From: an uncultured Pelagibacteraceae bacterium | GTDB lineage: Bacteria > Pseudomonadota > Alphaproteobacteria > Pelagibacterales > Pelagibacteraceae | Length of the DNA stretch: 64,000 bases | Direction of reading: 5' to 3' | Assembly: GCA_902560625.1 (NCBI GenBank) | Contig: CACEMD010000002.1 | Location: forward strand, 1 to 64,000 | Shown: in pieces, positions 34,843-43,381 of the stretch | Layout of the letters: each line of letters starts with the position of its first letter | Numbering within the stretch: position 1 is the stretch's first letter | Notes under the pieces: generated by a model | What the model saw: the letters and a program-made list of their open reading frames with translations, nothing else | Database searches by the model: none | Told to the model about the DNA's origin: nothing | Made by a program: the position numbers and the translations under genes

Positions 34843-35037
34843 CTATTTTTTGTTGGGATTAGTCAAATGATCCAGAGTTATTACTTGATCAATGGGAATA
34901 GTTTTATCATCTTGTATTTTTACTCCTGACTTAGCTTGTTTCTTTGCTCTTTTTTCAGCGAGTTTTTTTTCACGTTTTGCTTGTTTTTCCATGGCTTTTG
35001 CGCCACGTGTAGATTTATAATCGTAGTGAATTCCCAT
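34843..35037 (-). CDS. Small highly charged protein of unknown function
   Basis: Protein of 64 residues beginning MGIHYDYKSTRGAKAMEKQA, then an uninterrupted charged helix (KREKKLAEKRAKKQAKSG) and an acidic/hydrophobic end with IPIDQVITLDHLTNPNKK. I do not recognise the family with certainty; similar short proteins occur in Alphaproteobacteria. It leads a possible operon with the 37-residue frame and dcd. The helix could be a coiled coil or an RNA-binding segment. Confidence 0.6.
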   Translation of the reverse strand: MGIHYDYKSTRGAKAMEKQAKREKKLAEKRAKKQAKSGVKIQDDKTIPIDQVITLDHLTNPNKK

Positions 35038-35135
35038 AACATTATTTTATTAAATATATAAACTATTTTAATAAAAAATTAAGGCAATAATTTGAATATG
35101 TTATATTTATACATTATCTTAATTTATATTAAATT

Positions 35136-35209
35136 GCCCTTATAGTTAAATGGTATAACACATCCATGGTAAGGATGAATTTCCAGTTCAATTCTGGGTG
35201 AGGGCACCA
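35136..35209 (+). tRNA. tRNA-Thr (anticodon GGT)
   Basis: A 74-base cloverleaf with encoded CCA: acceptor GCCCTTA/TGAGGGC (one T-G wobble), D arm GTT/AAC, anticodon stem CATCC/GGATG around ATGGTAA (anticodon GGT), T arm CCAG-TTCAATT-CTGG region, discriminator A. It stands alone between the divergent 64-residue gene and the convergent TVP38 gene, whose stop codon begins 3 bases after the CCA. Confidence 0.93.
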
Positions 35210-35211
35210 AA

Positions 35212-35928
35212 TTATTTGATAAATCTTTTTTTTATAAAAATACCAATAATTATTAAAAAAATAAAACCAATAATAGGAATATAAATTTCTTGCGAGAAAA
35301 TTATTGATGAAAAAGATGGAGTGTCTATATTTTTATTTATAATCTCTTCAAAACCGCTACCTAAAGCTACATATACAAATAATTGTGGCAACATTCCCAG
35401 AATTGAACCGAAAAAAAAATTTTTTACTTTTACATTAAATAATACAGGAATAATGTTACTTATAAAAAATGGAATACCGCCGATAAATCTATAAATTAAA
35501 AAAAATATGAATTCATTTTTTTTAAATTTTTCATTTAAATATTTAAACTTTTCAAAAAATTTTTTTTCAATTATATCTTTAAGAAAATATTTAGAAAATA
35601 AATATAAAAATGTTGCTCCTATAGATAAACTTATTGCAACAACTAAAGTTCCTATCCACTTGCCAAAAATAAATCCTCCTAGAAGAGCAATTGGTGTTCC
35701 AAAACCTAACAGTAATACCCAAAAAATTGTAAAAATAGTAAAGATTGTAATTAAAAAAAAATAGTTACTTGTTTTAAATTGAATTAAATAGTTTCTGTTA
35801 TCTTTTATAAAATCATAGCTGGTCAATTCATTTATGGAAAAGTGATTAAAAAAAGCCCATAAAAATAAAGAAATTATAATTATATAAGATATGGCTAAAG
35901 CTATTTTAATTTTATTTTCTTTTACCAT
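35212..35928 (-). CDS. TVP38/TMEM64-family (DedA-superfamily) membrane protein
   Basis: Integral membrane protein of 238 residues. The diagnostic segment is the re-entrant GFGTPIALLGGFIFGKWIGTLVV (about 75-97, in part), then FLYLFSKYFLKDIIEKKF, the YRFIGGIPFFISNIIPVLFNV element (R-x-x-GG-x-PF, about 146-168) and a final helix pair. Proteins of this group belong to the VTT domain superfamily with DedA and TMEM41B, linked to lipid scrambling or undecaprenyl-phosphate handling; the substrate here is unknown. It is a single gene, divergent from rpmH. Confidence 0.8.
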   Translation of the reverse strand: MVKENKIKIALAISYIIIISLFLWAFFNHFSINELTSYDFIKDNRNYLIQFKTSNYFFLITIFTIFTIFWVLLLGFGTPIALLGGFIFGKWIGTLVVAISLSIGATFLYLFSKYFLKDIIEKKFFEKFKYLNEKFKKNEFIFFLIYRFIGGIPFFISNIIPVLFNVKVKNFFFGSILGMLPQLFVYVALGSGFEEIINKNIDTPSFSSIIFSQEIYIPIIGFIFLIIIGIFIKKRFIK

Positions 35929-36011
35929 AATTATATAATACTAATTATTTCTGTAGACTAATATACATTTATTAAATAAAAGAACAAAAATTTATATATT
36001 AAATAATTTCT

Positions 36012-36146
36012 ATGAAAAGAACTTGGCAACCAAAAGTTGGTAAAAGATTAAAAAAGCACGGATGGCGAAGCAGAATGTCTAATAAAAAAAGACAGAAGGT
36101 TTTAAAAGCAAGACGTAAAAAAGGGCGAAAAAGATTAACAGTTTGA
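36012..36146 (+). CDS. rpmH: 50S ribosomal protein L34
   Basis: A basic 44-residue protein beginning [18 protein letters not shown] and ending [13 protein letters not shown], the L34 signature at both ends. The usual third-position aromatic is Trp (MKRTW rather than MKRTF/Y), and the middle is unusually lysine-rich. Its stop codon shares a base with the rnpA start (TGATG), in the standard rpmH-rnpA-yidD-yidC arrangement. Confidence 0.96.
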   Translation: MKRTWQPKVGKRLKKHGWRSRMSNKKRQKVLKARRKKGRKRLTV

Positions 36147-36487
36147 TGAAGTGTAAAATCGCTAGTCTATCGAAAAGTGATGATTTTAAATCTTTAGTAA
36201 AAGGTAAAAGAATAAATAATAAATATTTAACAATTTTCTTTAAAAAACTTTCTGGTAAAAATAATACGAATTTAAATATAAGTTTTGTCGCTAAGAGAAA
36301 AATTGGAAAAGCTGTAATAAGAAATAAAATAAAGAGAAGATTGAGAAATTTGATGAATGATGCTGCTAAAAAATTAAATTTAAACCTCAATTATTCTTAT
36401 TTATTTATTGCAAAAAAGAATATTATTGAAGATCAATATGGGCTAATAAAGCAAAATTTGTTTAAAGATTTAAAAAAAATAAAATAA
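36146..36487 (+). CDS. rnpA: Ribonuclease P protein component
   Basis: Small basic protein of 113 residues that, with the RNase P RNA, trims tRNA 5' ends. The start is set at ATG 36146, overlapping the rpmH stop by one base; a TTG one codon earlier is possible. The RNR motif GKAVIRNKIKRRLRNLM (about 61-77) and the FVAKRKIGKAV strand are clear, and the start SLSKSDDFKSLVKGKRINN fits the F-x-x-V-x-x-G-x-R pattern. Co-transcribed with rpmH, yidD and yidC. Confidence 0.93.
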   Translation: MKCKIASLSKSDDFKSLVKGKRINNKYLTIFFKKLSGKNNTNLNISFVAKRKIGKAVIRNKIKRRLRNLMNDAAKKLNLNLNYSYLFIAKKNIIEDQYGLIKQNLFKDLKKIK

Positions 36488-36490
36488 ACA

Positions 36491-36724
36491 ATGTACATAA
36501 TAAATAAAATATTAATAATTTTTATAAAGTTCTATAGAATTTTAATAAGTCCTCTTTTTCAAAATTCTTGCAGATTTGAGCCGTCATGTAGTGTTTACTG
36601 TATCGAATGTTTAGAAAATTATAATTTGTTTAAAGCTTTATCTAAATCTGCAATAAGAATAATTAAATGTAATCCTTGGTTTGGCAAGGGCGGTTTTGAT
36701 CCAGTGAAAGAAGAAAAAAAATAA
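36491..36724 (+). CDS. yidD: Membrane protein insertion efficiency factor YidD
   Basis: Protein of 77 residues with an N-terminal amphipathic or membrane segment and the family motif IKFYRILISPLFQNSCRFEPSCS (about 12-34, in part), with conserved Cys residues and YCIE; then RIIKCNPWFGKGGFDPV, the standard end. YidD helps insertion of membrane proteins and always sits between rnpA and yidC, as here (3 and 5 bases from its neighbours). Confidence 0.95.
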   Translation: MYIINKILIIFIKFYRILISPLFQNSCRFEPSCSVYCIECLENYNLFKALSKSAIRIIKCNPWFGKGGFDPVKEEKK

Positions 36725-36729
36725 ACAAC

Positions 36730-38415
36730 ATGGATACAAAAAATATCATTGCAGCTATATCCCTAAGTGCAGCGGTAATAATAATTTATGGATTATTCTT
36801 TGCACCAAGTACCCAAGATGTAAAAAAAATAAAAGATAATAAAAATATTCTCACTCAGAATTCTGAGGCTCCAAAACTCGAAGTTGAAGAAAATATAATT
36901 GATTTATCTAGAGCAGATGTGATTGACAAAACTAAAAGAGTTGAATTTGAAAACGATAATATAAAAGGATCAATTTCATTAGTTGGTGGAGTTATTGATG
37001 ATTTAATATTTAAGAAATATACTAAAAGTTTAGAAAGCAATGAAAAAGTAATATTTTTGAACCCAAGAAGTCTCAAAAATGGTTTTTTTGTTGAAACTGG
37101 TTGGGTGACAAACAATAAAGATATTAATTTGCCAAATTCAAAAACTCTTTGGAAGTTAGAAAATAGTAACAAACTTTCAGTTAACAATCCTATAAAACTT
37201 TTATGGACAAATAATCAAGGAATATTTTTTGAAAAAAAAATTAGTATCGACAACAATTATTTATTTACGATAGAACAAACAATAGTAAATCAATCAAATA
37301 ATTCATATAATTTTTATCCTTATGGTCAAATTATAAGAAATGAGACTCCAGAGGTTACTGGTTTTTATATTCTTCATGAAGGTTTAATAGGAGTATTTAA
37401 TGATCAATTAATTGAAGAAGACTATAAAGACGTTATAAAGAAAAATTCATCCTTTAATTCTACTAACGGATGGCTTGGAATTACAGATAAATATTTTGCA
37501 GCTACTATAATACCTGAAGCTAACAGTGAATTTAGGTCAGATTTTGATTTTAAAGATAGATTTAGAGCAAGTTTTATTTATAACAAATCCACACAAGTTG
37601 GTGCAAACGAGTCCAAAACTAATAAGATTAAAGTTGTCATACCGGCAAAAGAAGTGGAGATAATTGATGGCTATGCTGCCACTGAAAATATAAATAAATA
37701 CGATCTAGTAATAGATTTTGGTTGGTTCTATTTTATTGTTAAGCCTTTATTTTTTGCAATCCAGTATTTCTTTGAACTTACAGGTAACTTTGGCCTAGCT
37801 ATTATTTTAATCACAGTTTGTATTAGATTAGCTTTTTTTCCACTAGCAAATATGTCTTTTAGATCAATGGCCAAAATGAAAGTTTTGCAGCCTGAAATGA
37901 AAAGATTAAAGGAATTGCATAAAGATGATAAGATGAAACTTCAACAGGCGATGATGGCTCTTTATAAAAAAGAAAAAGTAAATCCATTGTCAGGATGTTT
38001 GCCAATATTATTACAAATTCCATTTTTTTTTGCTATCTATAAAATGTTGTATATAAGTATTGAAATGAGGCACCAGCCTTTCTATGGCTGGATTAAAGAT
38101 TTAAGTGATAGAGATCCGACCACAATTTTTAATTTATTTGGTTTAATTCCATGGGATCCTCCATCTTTTTTGATGATTGGTGCGTTACCTTGTTTAATGG
38201 GAATCACTATGTATTTGCAACAAAAGTTGAACCCTACTCCACCAGATCCCGTTCAAGCAAAGATATTTATGTTCTTCCCATTGTTTTTAACAGTAATTTT
38301 AGCACCTTTTGCCTCTGGCTTGGTTCTTTACTGGACAGCTAACAATATTCTCACAATGGCTCAACAAGTTGTGATCATGAGAAGAACAACTGTTAGAACT
38401 GTACAAAAAAATTAA
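36730..38415 (+). CDS. yidC: Membrane protein insertase YidC
   Basis: Inner-membrane insertase of 561 residues. It has the gram-negative layout: an N-terminal helix (about 5-22), a large periplasmic beta domain (about 50-340), and the conserved five-helix core starting with YFFELTGNFGLAIILITVCIRLAFFPLANMSFRSMAKM in pieces, including the hydrophilic-groove Arg, then MALYKKEKVNPLSGCLPILLQIPFFFAIYKML and the final W-TANNILTMAQQ. It inserts membrane proteins alone or with SecYEG. It overlaps argB by one base. The GTPase gene engB, often found between yidC and argB in alphaproteobacteria, is absent here. Confidence 0.96.
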   Translation: MDTKNIIAAISLSAAVIIIYGLFFAPSTQDVKKIKDNKNILTQNSEAPKLEVEENIIDLSRADVIDKTKRVEFENDNIKGSISLVGGVIDDLIFKKYTKSLESNEKVIFLNPRSLKNGFFVETGWVTNNKDINLPNSKTLWKLENSNKLSVNNPIKLLWTNNQGIFFEKKISIDNNYLFTIEQTIVNQSNNSYNFYPYGQIIRNETPEVTGFYILHEGLIGVFNDQLIEEDYKDVIKKNSSFNSTNGWLGITDKYFAATIIPEANSEFRSDFDFKDRFRASFIYNKSTQVGANESKTNKIKVVIPAKEVEIIDGYAATENINKYDLVIDFGWFYFIVKPLFFAIQYFFELTGNFGLAIILITVCIRLAFFPLANMSFRSMAKMKVLQPEMKRLKELHKDDKMKLQQAMMALYKKEKVNPLSGCLPILLQIPFFFAIYKMLYISIEMRHQPFYGWIKDLSDRDPTTIFNLFGLIPWDPPSFLMIGALPCLMGITMYLQQKLNPTPPDPVQAKIFMFFPLFLTVILAPFASGLVLYWTANNILTMAQQVVIMRRTTVRTVQKN

Positions 38416-39263
38416 TGAATTTAGATACAATTTTACCAAAAGATGGTCCTGCCATTGAAGAGGTTAAAAAATATATTAATAAATACAATGATGAGTTAAT
38501 AGTCATTAAGTATGGTGGAAATGTTTTTATAGACAGACAAATTTTTGATAATTTTATAACAGACCTAACTATACTTAATAAATTAGGACTATCGATTGTC
38601 GTTGTTCATGGTGGGGGACCAAGAATTAAAAGGGAGTTAGATAAATCTAATATAGAGTCCAAATTTATAAGAGGTTTAAGAGTAACGGATGAAAAAATTA
38701 TCAATATAGTTGAGTCAGTCTTAATTGAATTTAATGAAGATATTGTTTCTTCATTAAAAAAAAGGGGATTCAATGGAATATCTTTAAATACAAAAGAAAA
38801 TAATGTAATTGAAGTTAAACCTGAGTCTAAAGAATTAGGATTTGTTGGAATACCAAATAAAATTAATGTTGATATAATTAAAGACAAAATTAGTAAAAAT
38901 TTAATTCCTATAATATCGCCACTAGGTTTAGGATATAATAATCGGACTTATAATATTAATGGAGATAATGCTGCTGGAGCTATAGCTAAATCTCTAAAAT
39001 CTAGAAGACTACTTTTAATGACTAATGTCGAAGGAGTATTGGATAAAAATAATAAATTGATAGAAGAGGTTTCATCATCAGAAATATTAAAGATGATTAA
39101 AGATGGAACTATTACTGAAGGAATGATACCTAAAATTAATACATGTTTGGATGCAATTAATAATAATGTTACTGCAGTTGCTATAATTGATGGAAGAAAA
39201 AAACACTCTGTATTATTTGAGATTTTTTCAGATAAAGGTTCTGGCACTTTAATAAGAAAATGA
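38415..39263 (+). CDS. argB: Acetylglutamate kinase
   Basis: Amino-acid kinase of 282 residues, second enzyme of arginine synthesis. Motifs: VIKYGGNVFID (about 31-41), VVVHGGGPRIKREL (about 62-75), GLRVTDEKIINIVESVL, NINGDNAAGAIAKSLKSRRLLLMTNVEGVLD in parts (about 178-210), and GGMIPK-like EGMIPKINTCLDA. The usual YGGNAM reads YGGNVF. It starts inside the yidC stop and overlaps the downstream HAD gene by 4 bases. Confidence 0.95.
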   Translation: MNLDTILPKDGPAIEEVKKYINKYNDELIVIKYGGNVFIDRQIFDNFITDLTILNKLGLSIVVVHGGGPRIKRELDKSNIESKFIRGLRVTDEKIINIVESVLIEFNEDIVSSLKKRGFNGISLNTKENNVIEVKPESKELGFVGIPNKINVDIIKDKISKNLIPIISPLGLGYNNRTYNINGDNAAGAIAKSLKSRRLLLMTNVEGVLDKNNKLIEEVSSSEILKMIKDGTITEGMIPKINTCLDAINNNVTAVAIIDGRKKHSVLFEIFSDKGSGTLIRK

Positions 39264-39949
39264 ATTTAAGTGAAAAAAAATATCTTTTACTAGATCTCGA
39301 TGGAGTTTGTTATGGATCTCATAATGGGTATCCATTAGAAAAAGTCTTTGGAATGGTCTCTAAACGTATGACAAAATTTATACAAGAAAAACTTAATTTA
39401 GATGAAAAAAAAGCAAAGGAACTTCAAACAGATTACTTTTATAAATATAATACTAGTTTAAATGGTCTAATGTTGCACCATAATGTAGTTGGTGAAGAGT
39501 TTCTAAAATATGTACACGATATAGATATTTCTTTTATGAAAGAGGATAAAATAATGAGAAATGAAATTGAACAATTAGATATGGAAAAATTTATTTTTAC
39601 TAATGGTAGCGCTGAACATGCTAAAAATATTTTAACCCACCTTGGAATATATGATTTATTTGGAAGAGATAAAGTTTTTGATATTCAAGATGCTGGGTAT
39701 GTACCTAAACCTGAAGCATCAACTTTTGACTTAATGACTAAAAAATTTGGTATTAATCCGAAAGAGACAATCTATATTGAGGATATCGCCAAAAACCTAA
39801 GTATTGGTCATGAGAGAGGATGTACAACTGTTTGGTTAATTAATAATGAACATTTTGGTAAGATGGACTCTGATAAATATTATATTTCACATAAAATTGA
39901 AAATCTGTCTTTATTTCTAAAAGAAATAAGGTTATTAAAAAGTAAATAA
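39260..39949 (+). CDS. HAD hydrolase, pyrimidine 5'-nucleotidase-like
   Basis: HAD-superfamily phosphatase of 229 residues. Motif I LLLDLDGVCYG (about 9-19), motif II FIFTNGSAEHAKNIL (about 110-124), motif III KPEASTFDLM and motif IV IYIEDIAKNLSIGHERG. The TNGSxxHAxxxLxxLGI and P-K-P pattern fits the SDT1-like pyrimidine 5'-nucleotidase group (TIGR01993), which acts on UMP or CMP, often found in this argB-dapD context in Alphaproteobacteria. Substrate inferred, not shown. It is flanked by 4-base overlap with argB and 3 bases before dapD. Confidence 0.75.
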   Translation: MNLSEKKYLLLDLDGVCYGSHNGYPLEKVFGMVSKRMTKFIQEKLNLDEKKAKELQTDYFYKYNTSLNGLMLHHNVVGEEFLKYVHDIDISFMKEDKIMRNEIEQLDMEKFIFTNGSAEHAKNILTHLGIYDLFGRDKVFDIQDAGYVPKPEASTFDLMTKKFGINPKETIYIEDIAKNLSIGHERGCTTVWLINNEHFGKMDSDKYYISHKIENLSLFLKEIRLLKSK

Positions 39950-39952
39950 ATT

Positions 39953-40780
39953 ATGTCTTTAGAAAAAATTATAAATGATGCATGGGAAAAAAAGGATCAA
40001 GTTAGTCCTAATTCAGAACAAAGCTTAAAAGATACAATTAATCAAGTTATAAATGATTTAGACAGTGGTAAAGTTAGAGTAGCTGAAAAAATTAAAGGTC
40101 AATGGATAACTCACCAACACATTAAAAAAGCAATAATGTTAAGTTTTAGGATTTATCCAATGGAAAATCTAAGTGGTCCCTATAGTAGTTGGTATGATAA
40201 ATCTCATTTACTTAAAGGTAAAACTGCTAATTGGACAAAATCGGATCACGAAAAAGCTGGCTTTAGAATGGTGCCTAATTCTCCTGTGAGAAAAGGATCA
40301 TATGTAGGAAAAAATGCAGTTTTAATGCCATGTTATGTAAATATTGGTGCATATATTGATGAGGGTACCATGATAGATACATTTGCTAGAGCAGGAAGTT
40401 GTAGTCAAATAGGAAAAAATTGTCATATCTCTGCAGGATCAGGCGTTGGGGGAGTTTTAGAACCGGCTCAGGCACTTCCAACAATTATAGAAGATAATGT
40501 ATTTTTAGGAGCAATGTCTGAAGTTGTGGAAGGTGTGATTGTTGGAGAAGGATCAGTATTAAGTATGGGAATGTACATAGGACAATCAACAAAAATTGTT
40601 GATAGAAAAACTGGTGAAATACATTATGGAAAAATACCCCCATATTCTGTTGTTGTACCAGGCACACTGCCTGATAAAAATAATCCCTCTGGACCATCTT
40701 TGTATTGTGCTGTAATTATTAAACAGGTCGATGAAAAAACAAGATCAAAAACTTCAATTAACGATCTGTTAAGAGATTAA
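39953..40780 (+). CDS. dapD: 2,3,4,5-tetrahydropyridine-2,6-dicarboxylate N-succinyltransferase
   Basis: Left-handed beta-helix acyltransferase of 275 residues (E. coli 274). The hexapeptide-repeat domain runs from about 105 to 210 and includes VRKGSYVGKNAVLMPCYVNIGAYIDEGTMIDTFA in pieces, GSCSQIGKNCHISAGSGVGGVLEP, and EDNVFLGAMSEVVEGVIVGEGSVLSMG. It succinylates tetrahydrodipicolinate in the lysine/diaminopimelate pathway. It lies one base before dapE, so two steps of the succinylase branch are adjacent. Confidence 0.96.
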   Translation: MSLEKIINDAWEKKDQVSPNSEQSLKDTINQVINDLDSGKVRVAEKIKGQWITHQHIKKAIMLSFRIYPMENLSGPYSSWYDKSHLLKGKTANWTKSDHEKAGFRMVPNSPVRKGSYVGKNAVLMPCYVNIGAYIDEGTMIDTFARAGSCSQIGKNCHISAGSGVGGVLEPAQALPTIIEDNVFLGAMSEVVEGVIVGEGSVLSMGMYIGQSTKIVDRKTGEIHYGKIPPYSVVVPGTLPDKNNPSGPSLYCAVIIKQVDEKTRSKTSINDLLRD

Positions 40781-40781
40781 A

Positions 40782-41939
40782 ATGAAAACTTTTAATGAAA
40801 TTGAATTAGCTAAAGAGCTAATCAAATTTCCGTCTATAACACCAGTTGATGCAGGTGTAATGAAATTTTTGGAAAAAAATTTAAAAAAATTAGGTTTCGA
40901 AACAAAAATAATTGAATTTAAAGAGAAGAATTTTAAACCTGTTAAAAATTTATATGCTAGAATAGGAAAGATAGAGCCAAATTTTTGTTATGCAGGACAC
41001 TTAGATGTAGTGCCACCTGGGAATATAAATGATTGGACAACTAATCCTTTTAAACCATCTATAAAAAAAGGTCATTTAATTGGTAGAGGTGCTAATGATA
41101 TGAAAAGTTCAATTGCAGCTTTTGTTTCAGCTGCAAGCACTTTTTTAAATAGAAATAAAAAATTTAAAGGATCAATTAGTTTTTTAATTACTGGAGATGA
41201 AGAAGGTGATGCAATTAATGGTACTAAAAAAGTTGTGGATTATTTAAGAAAAAAAAAAGAGAAAATTAATTTCTGCCTAGTTGGTGAACCCACAAATCCC
41301 AATAAGTTAGGAGAAATGATTAAAATAGGACGAAGAGGAAGTTTAACCGGTAAGCTAATAATAAATGGCATTCAAGGCCATGTTGCTTATCCAGATAGAG
41401 CAAATAATCCAGCAACAATAATTATAAAAATTTTAAAAGAGCTTAAGGATATCACGTTTGATAAAGGTACGAAAGATTTTCAGGCAACAAACCTGGAAGT
41501 CACTAAGATAAATATAATTAATAATGCAGATAATGTTATTCCAAAATCTGCAGAAGCTACATTTAACATAAGATTTAATAATAAACATACGTCAATATCA
41601 CTTAAAAAAAAACTTAATAAAATTTTTAGAAAAATAAGTAAAAAAAGTAAATCAAACTATAAAATAGAATATAGAGTCTCTGGAGAAGCTTTTTTAACTA
41701 AGCCAAACGCTACGACTTTTATGATACAAAATATTATAAAGAAAGTTACAAAAATTAAACCAAAGCTATCTACTACAGGTGGAACTTCGGATTTAAGATT
41801 TATACGAAAATTATCACCTGGCTTAGAGTTTGGGCTGGTAGGGAAAACTATGCATAAAGTGGACGAAGCGGTTTCTTTAAATGACTTAAAAAATTTAACT
41901 AAAATATATAATATTATTTTGGAAAATTATTTTAAATGA
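40782..41939 (+). CDS. dapE: Succinyl-diaminopimelate desuccinylase
   Basis: Zinc aminoacylase of the M20 family, 385 residues. Seen: LIKFPSITPVDAG, the metal-site motif YAGHLDVVPPGN (about 69-80), GRGANDMKSSIAAF with the bridging Asp, ITGDEEGDAINGT with the catalytic Glu pair, GEPTNPNKLGEMIKIGRRGSLTG, a dimerisation domain with GIQGHVAYPDRANNP, and STTGGTSDLRFI and HKVDEAV at the end. It removes succinate to give LL-DAP. Overlaps the deacetylase gene by 4 bases. Confidence 0.95.
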   Translation: MKTFNEIELAKELIKFPSITPVDAGVMKFLEKNLKKLGFETKIIEFKEKNFKPVKNLYARIGKIEPNFCYAGHLDVVPPGNINDWTTNPFKPSIKKGHLIGRGANDMKSSIAAFVSAASTFLNRNKKFKGSISFLITGDEEGDAINGTKKVVDYLRKKKEKINFCLVGEPTNPNKLGEMIKIGRRGSLTGKLIINGIQGHVAYPDRANNPATIIIKILKELKDITFDKGTKDFQATNLEVTKINIINNADNVIPKSAEATFNIRFNNKHTSISLKKKLNKIFRKISKKSKSNYKIEYRVSGEAFLTKPNATTFMIQNIIKKVTKIKPKLSTTGGTSDLRFIRKLSPGLEFGLVGKTMHKVDEAVSLNDLKNLTKIYNIILENYFK

Positions 41940-42859
41940 AAACTGCAATTATTACCTCTGAAACGTCATTGAACCATAATACGGGATCTGGACACCCAGA
42001 AAGCATATCTAGGGTTACATCAATAATTAAAAAGTTGAAAAGAAATAAAAAGTTAATTTGGAAAAATCCAACAACTTATAATAGAGAGATAATAAAAAAT
42101 ACTCACTCTGATGCTTATGTGGACGATATTGAAAACTCATTTCCTTTAAAAGGGCTAAAATTTTTAGATGGCGATACCGTTGTTTCACCAGGTAGTAAAA
42201 ATGCCACTTTTGATGCAGTAGGTTCAATAATTTCTGCAATTGACGGAGTTGAAAATAAAGAATTTAGTGCTGCACATTGTGTAACACGTCCCCCTGGTCA
42301 TCATGCTGAAAAAAATAAAGCTATGGGTTTCTGTGTAATAAATAACATTAGTGTTGCTGCAAATTATTTGGTTTCTAAATATAATTATAAAAAAGTTGCA
42401 GTATTAGACTGGGATTGCCACTTTGGAAACGGTAGTTATGATATTTTAAAATCAAATAAGAATATTTTTTTTTCAAGTCTTCATCAATATCCATATTATC
42501 CTGGTGGTGGAACGAAAGATCAAAAAGGAGACTATAATAATGCTTTAAATGTTCCTTTGCCGGCTGGAACAAATTCTAGAGAATATTTTGATGCTTACGA
42601 ACATGTGCTTAAAAGATTAAAGGAATTCAAACCAGAATTTATTTTAATGTCTGCAGGTTTTGATGCTCATAAATTAGATCCTTTATGCCAATTAAATTTA
42701 GAGTCTAGAGATTATTATGAAATAACTAGAAGAGCTCTGGAAACTACAAAAGACTTTTGTAATGGAAAAGTTGTTTCTATACTTGAGGGTGGATATGATT
42801 TGAATGCTCTGGCAGAAAGTGCAAATGAACATGTTAACGCACTTTTAGAATTTAATTGA
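41936..42859 (+). CDS. Histone deacetylase-family amidohydrolase
   Basis: Arginase-deacetylase fold zinc hydrolase of 307 residues. Motifs: SGHPESISRV (about 18-27), VTRPPGHHAEKNKAMGFCVINN (catalytic His pair, about 117-138, in part), VLDWDCHFGNGS with the zinc-binding Asp and His (family DWDVHHGNGT; the second His is Phe here), LHQYPYYPGGG, SAGFDAHKLDPL with the second zinc Asp, and LEGGYD. Bacterial members deacetylate acetylpolyamines, acetoin-related or protein lysines. It overlaps dapE by 4 bases and precedes a SET-domain gene by 30 bases. Substrate unknown. Confidence 0.88.
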   Translation: MKTAIITSETSLNHNTGSGHPESISRVTSIIKKLKRNKKLIWKNPTTYNREIIKNTHSDAYVDDIENSFPLKGLKFLDGDTVVSPGSKNATFDAVGSIISAIDGVENKEFSAAHCVTRPPGHHAEKNKAMGFCVINNISVAANYLVSKYNYKKVAVLDWDCHFGNGSYDILKSNKNIFFSSLHQYPYYPGGGTKDQKGDYNNALNVPLPAGTNSREYFDAYEHVLKRLKEFKPEFILMSAGFDAHKLDPLCQLNLESRDYYEITRRALETTKDFCNGKVVSILEGGYDLNALAESANEHVNALLEFN

Positions 42860-42889
42860 TAGTTTTTTTATTCCTTGTAAACAAAACTA

Positions 42890-43381
42890 ATGAAATTATA
42901 TAGAATTAAAAAATCAAAAATTGATAATCAAGGGCGTGGTCTTTATGCAACAAAAAATATTAGATCTGGTACAAAAATTATAAATTATAAGGGAAAAATA
43001 ATTACTAATAAACAGCTTGATCGTTCTGATAAATATGACAACGGTAAGCCAATATACTTATTTACTTTAAATAATAGATATACACTAGATGGTGACTTTT
43101 CGTGGAATATAGCAGGTTTAGTAAATCATAGTTGTAACCCTAACTCTAAATACGAAGGTAAAGGTTTCAAAGTTTGGATTACTGCAACAAAAGATATTAA
43201 AAAAGGTGATGAAATTACATGTGATTACGGTTTTACCTTTGATAAAGATTACAAACAATTTCCATGCAATTGTAATTCAACAAACTGTTGTGGTTATATA
43301 GTGCAAGAAGTGTCTAGATGGCGAATAAATAAAAAATTTGCTATGAGTAATAAAAAAAATCTAATAAATAACTCTCAATAA
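42890..43381 (+). CDS. SET-domain protein lysine methyltransferase
   Basis: Protein of 163 residues. The SET domain is recognisable from the N-terminal GRGLYATKNIRSGTKIINYKG (about 18-38, in part), the central GLVNHSCNPNSKY (the NHSCxPN knot, about 82-94), and DIKKGDEITCDYGF (ELTYDY-type motif, about 104-117). A post-SET zinc motif follows: FPCNCNSTNCCGYI. Such domains transfer methyl groups from SAM to protein lysines and are much commoner in eukaryotes. It follows the HDAC-like gene and its 3' end overlaps convergent truA by 21 bases. The target protein is unknown. Confidence 0.85.
   Translation: MKLYRIKKSKIDNQGRGLYATKNIRSGTKIINYKGKIITNKQLDRSDKYDNGKPIYLFTLNNRYTLDGDFSWNIAGLVNHSCNPNSKYEGKGFKVWITATKDIKKGDEITCDYGFTFDKDYKQFPCNCNSTNCCGYIVQEVSRWRINKKFAMSNKKNLINNSQ

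Noticed and set aside
41936-43381. Recent transfer of chromatin genes from a eukaryote
   Set aside because: Both genes have the same AT-rich codon use as the neighbours and both families are known in bacteria; nothing shows recent transfer.
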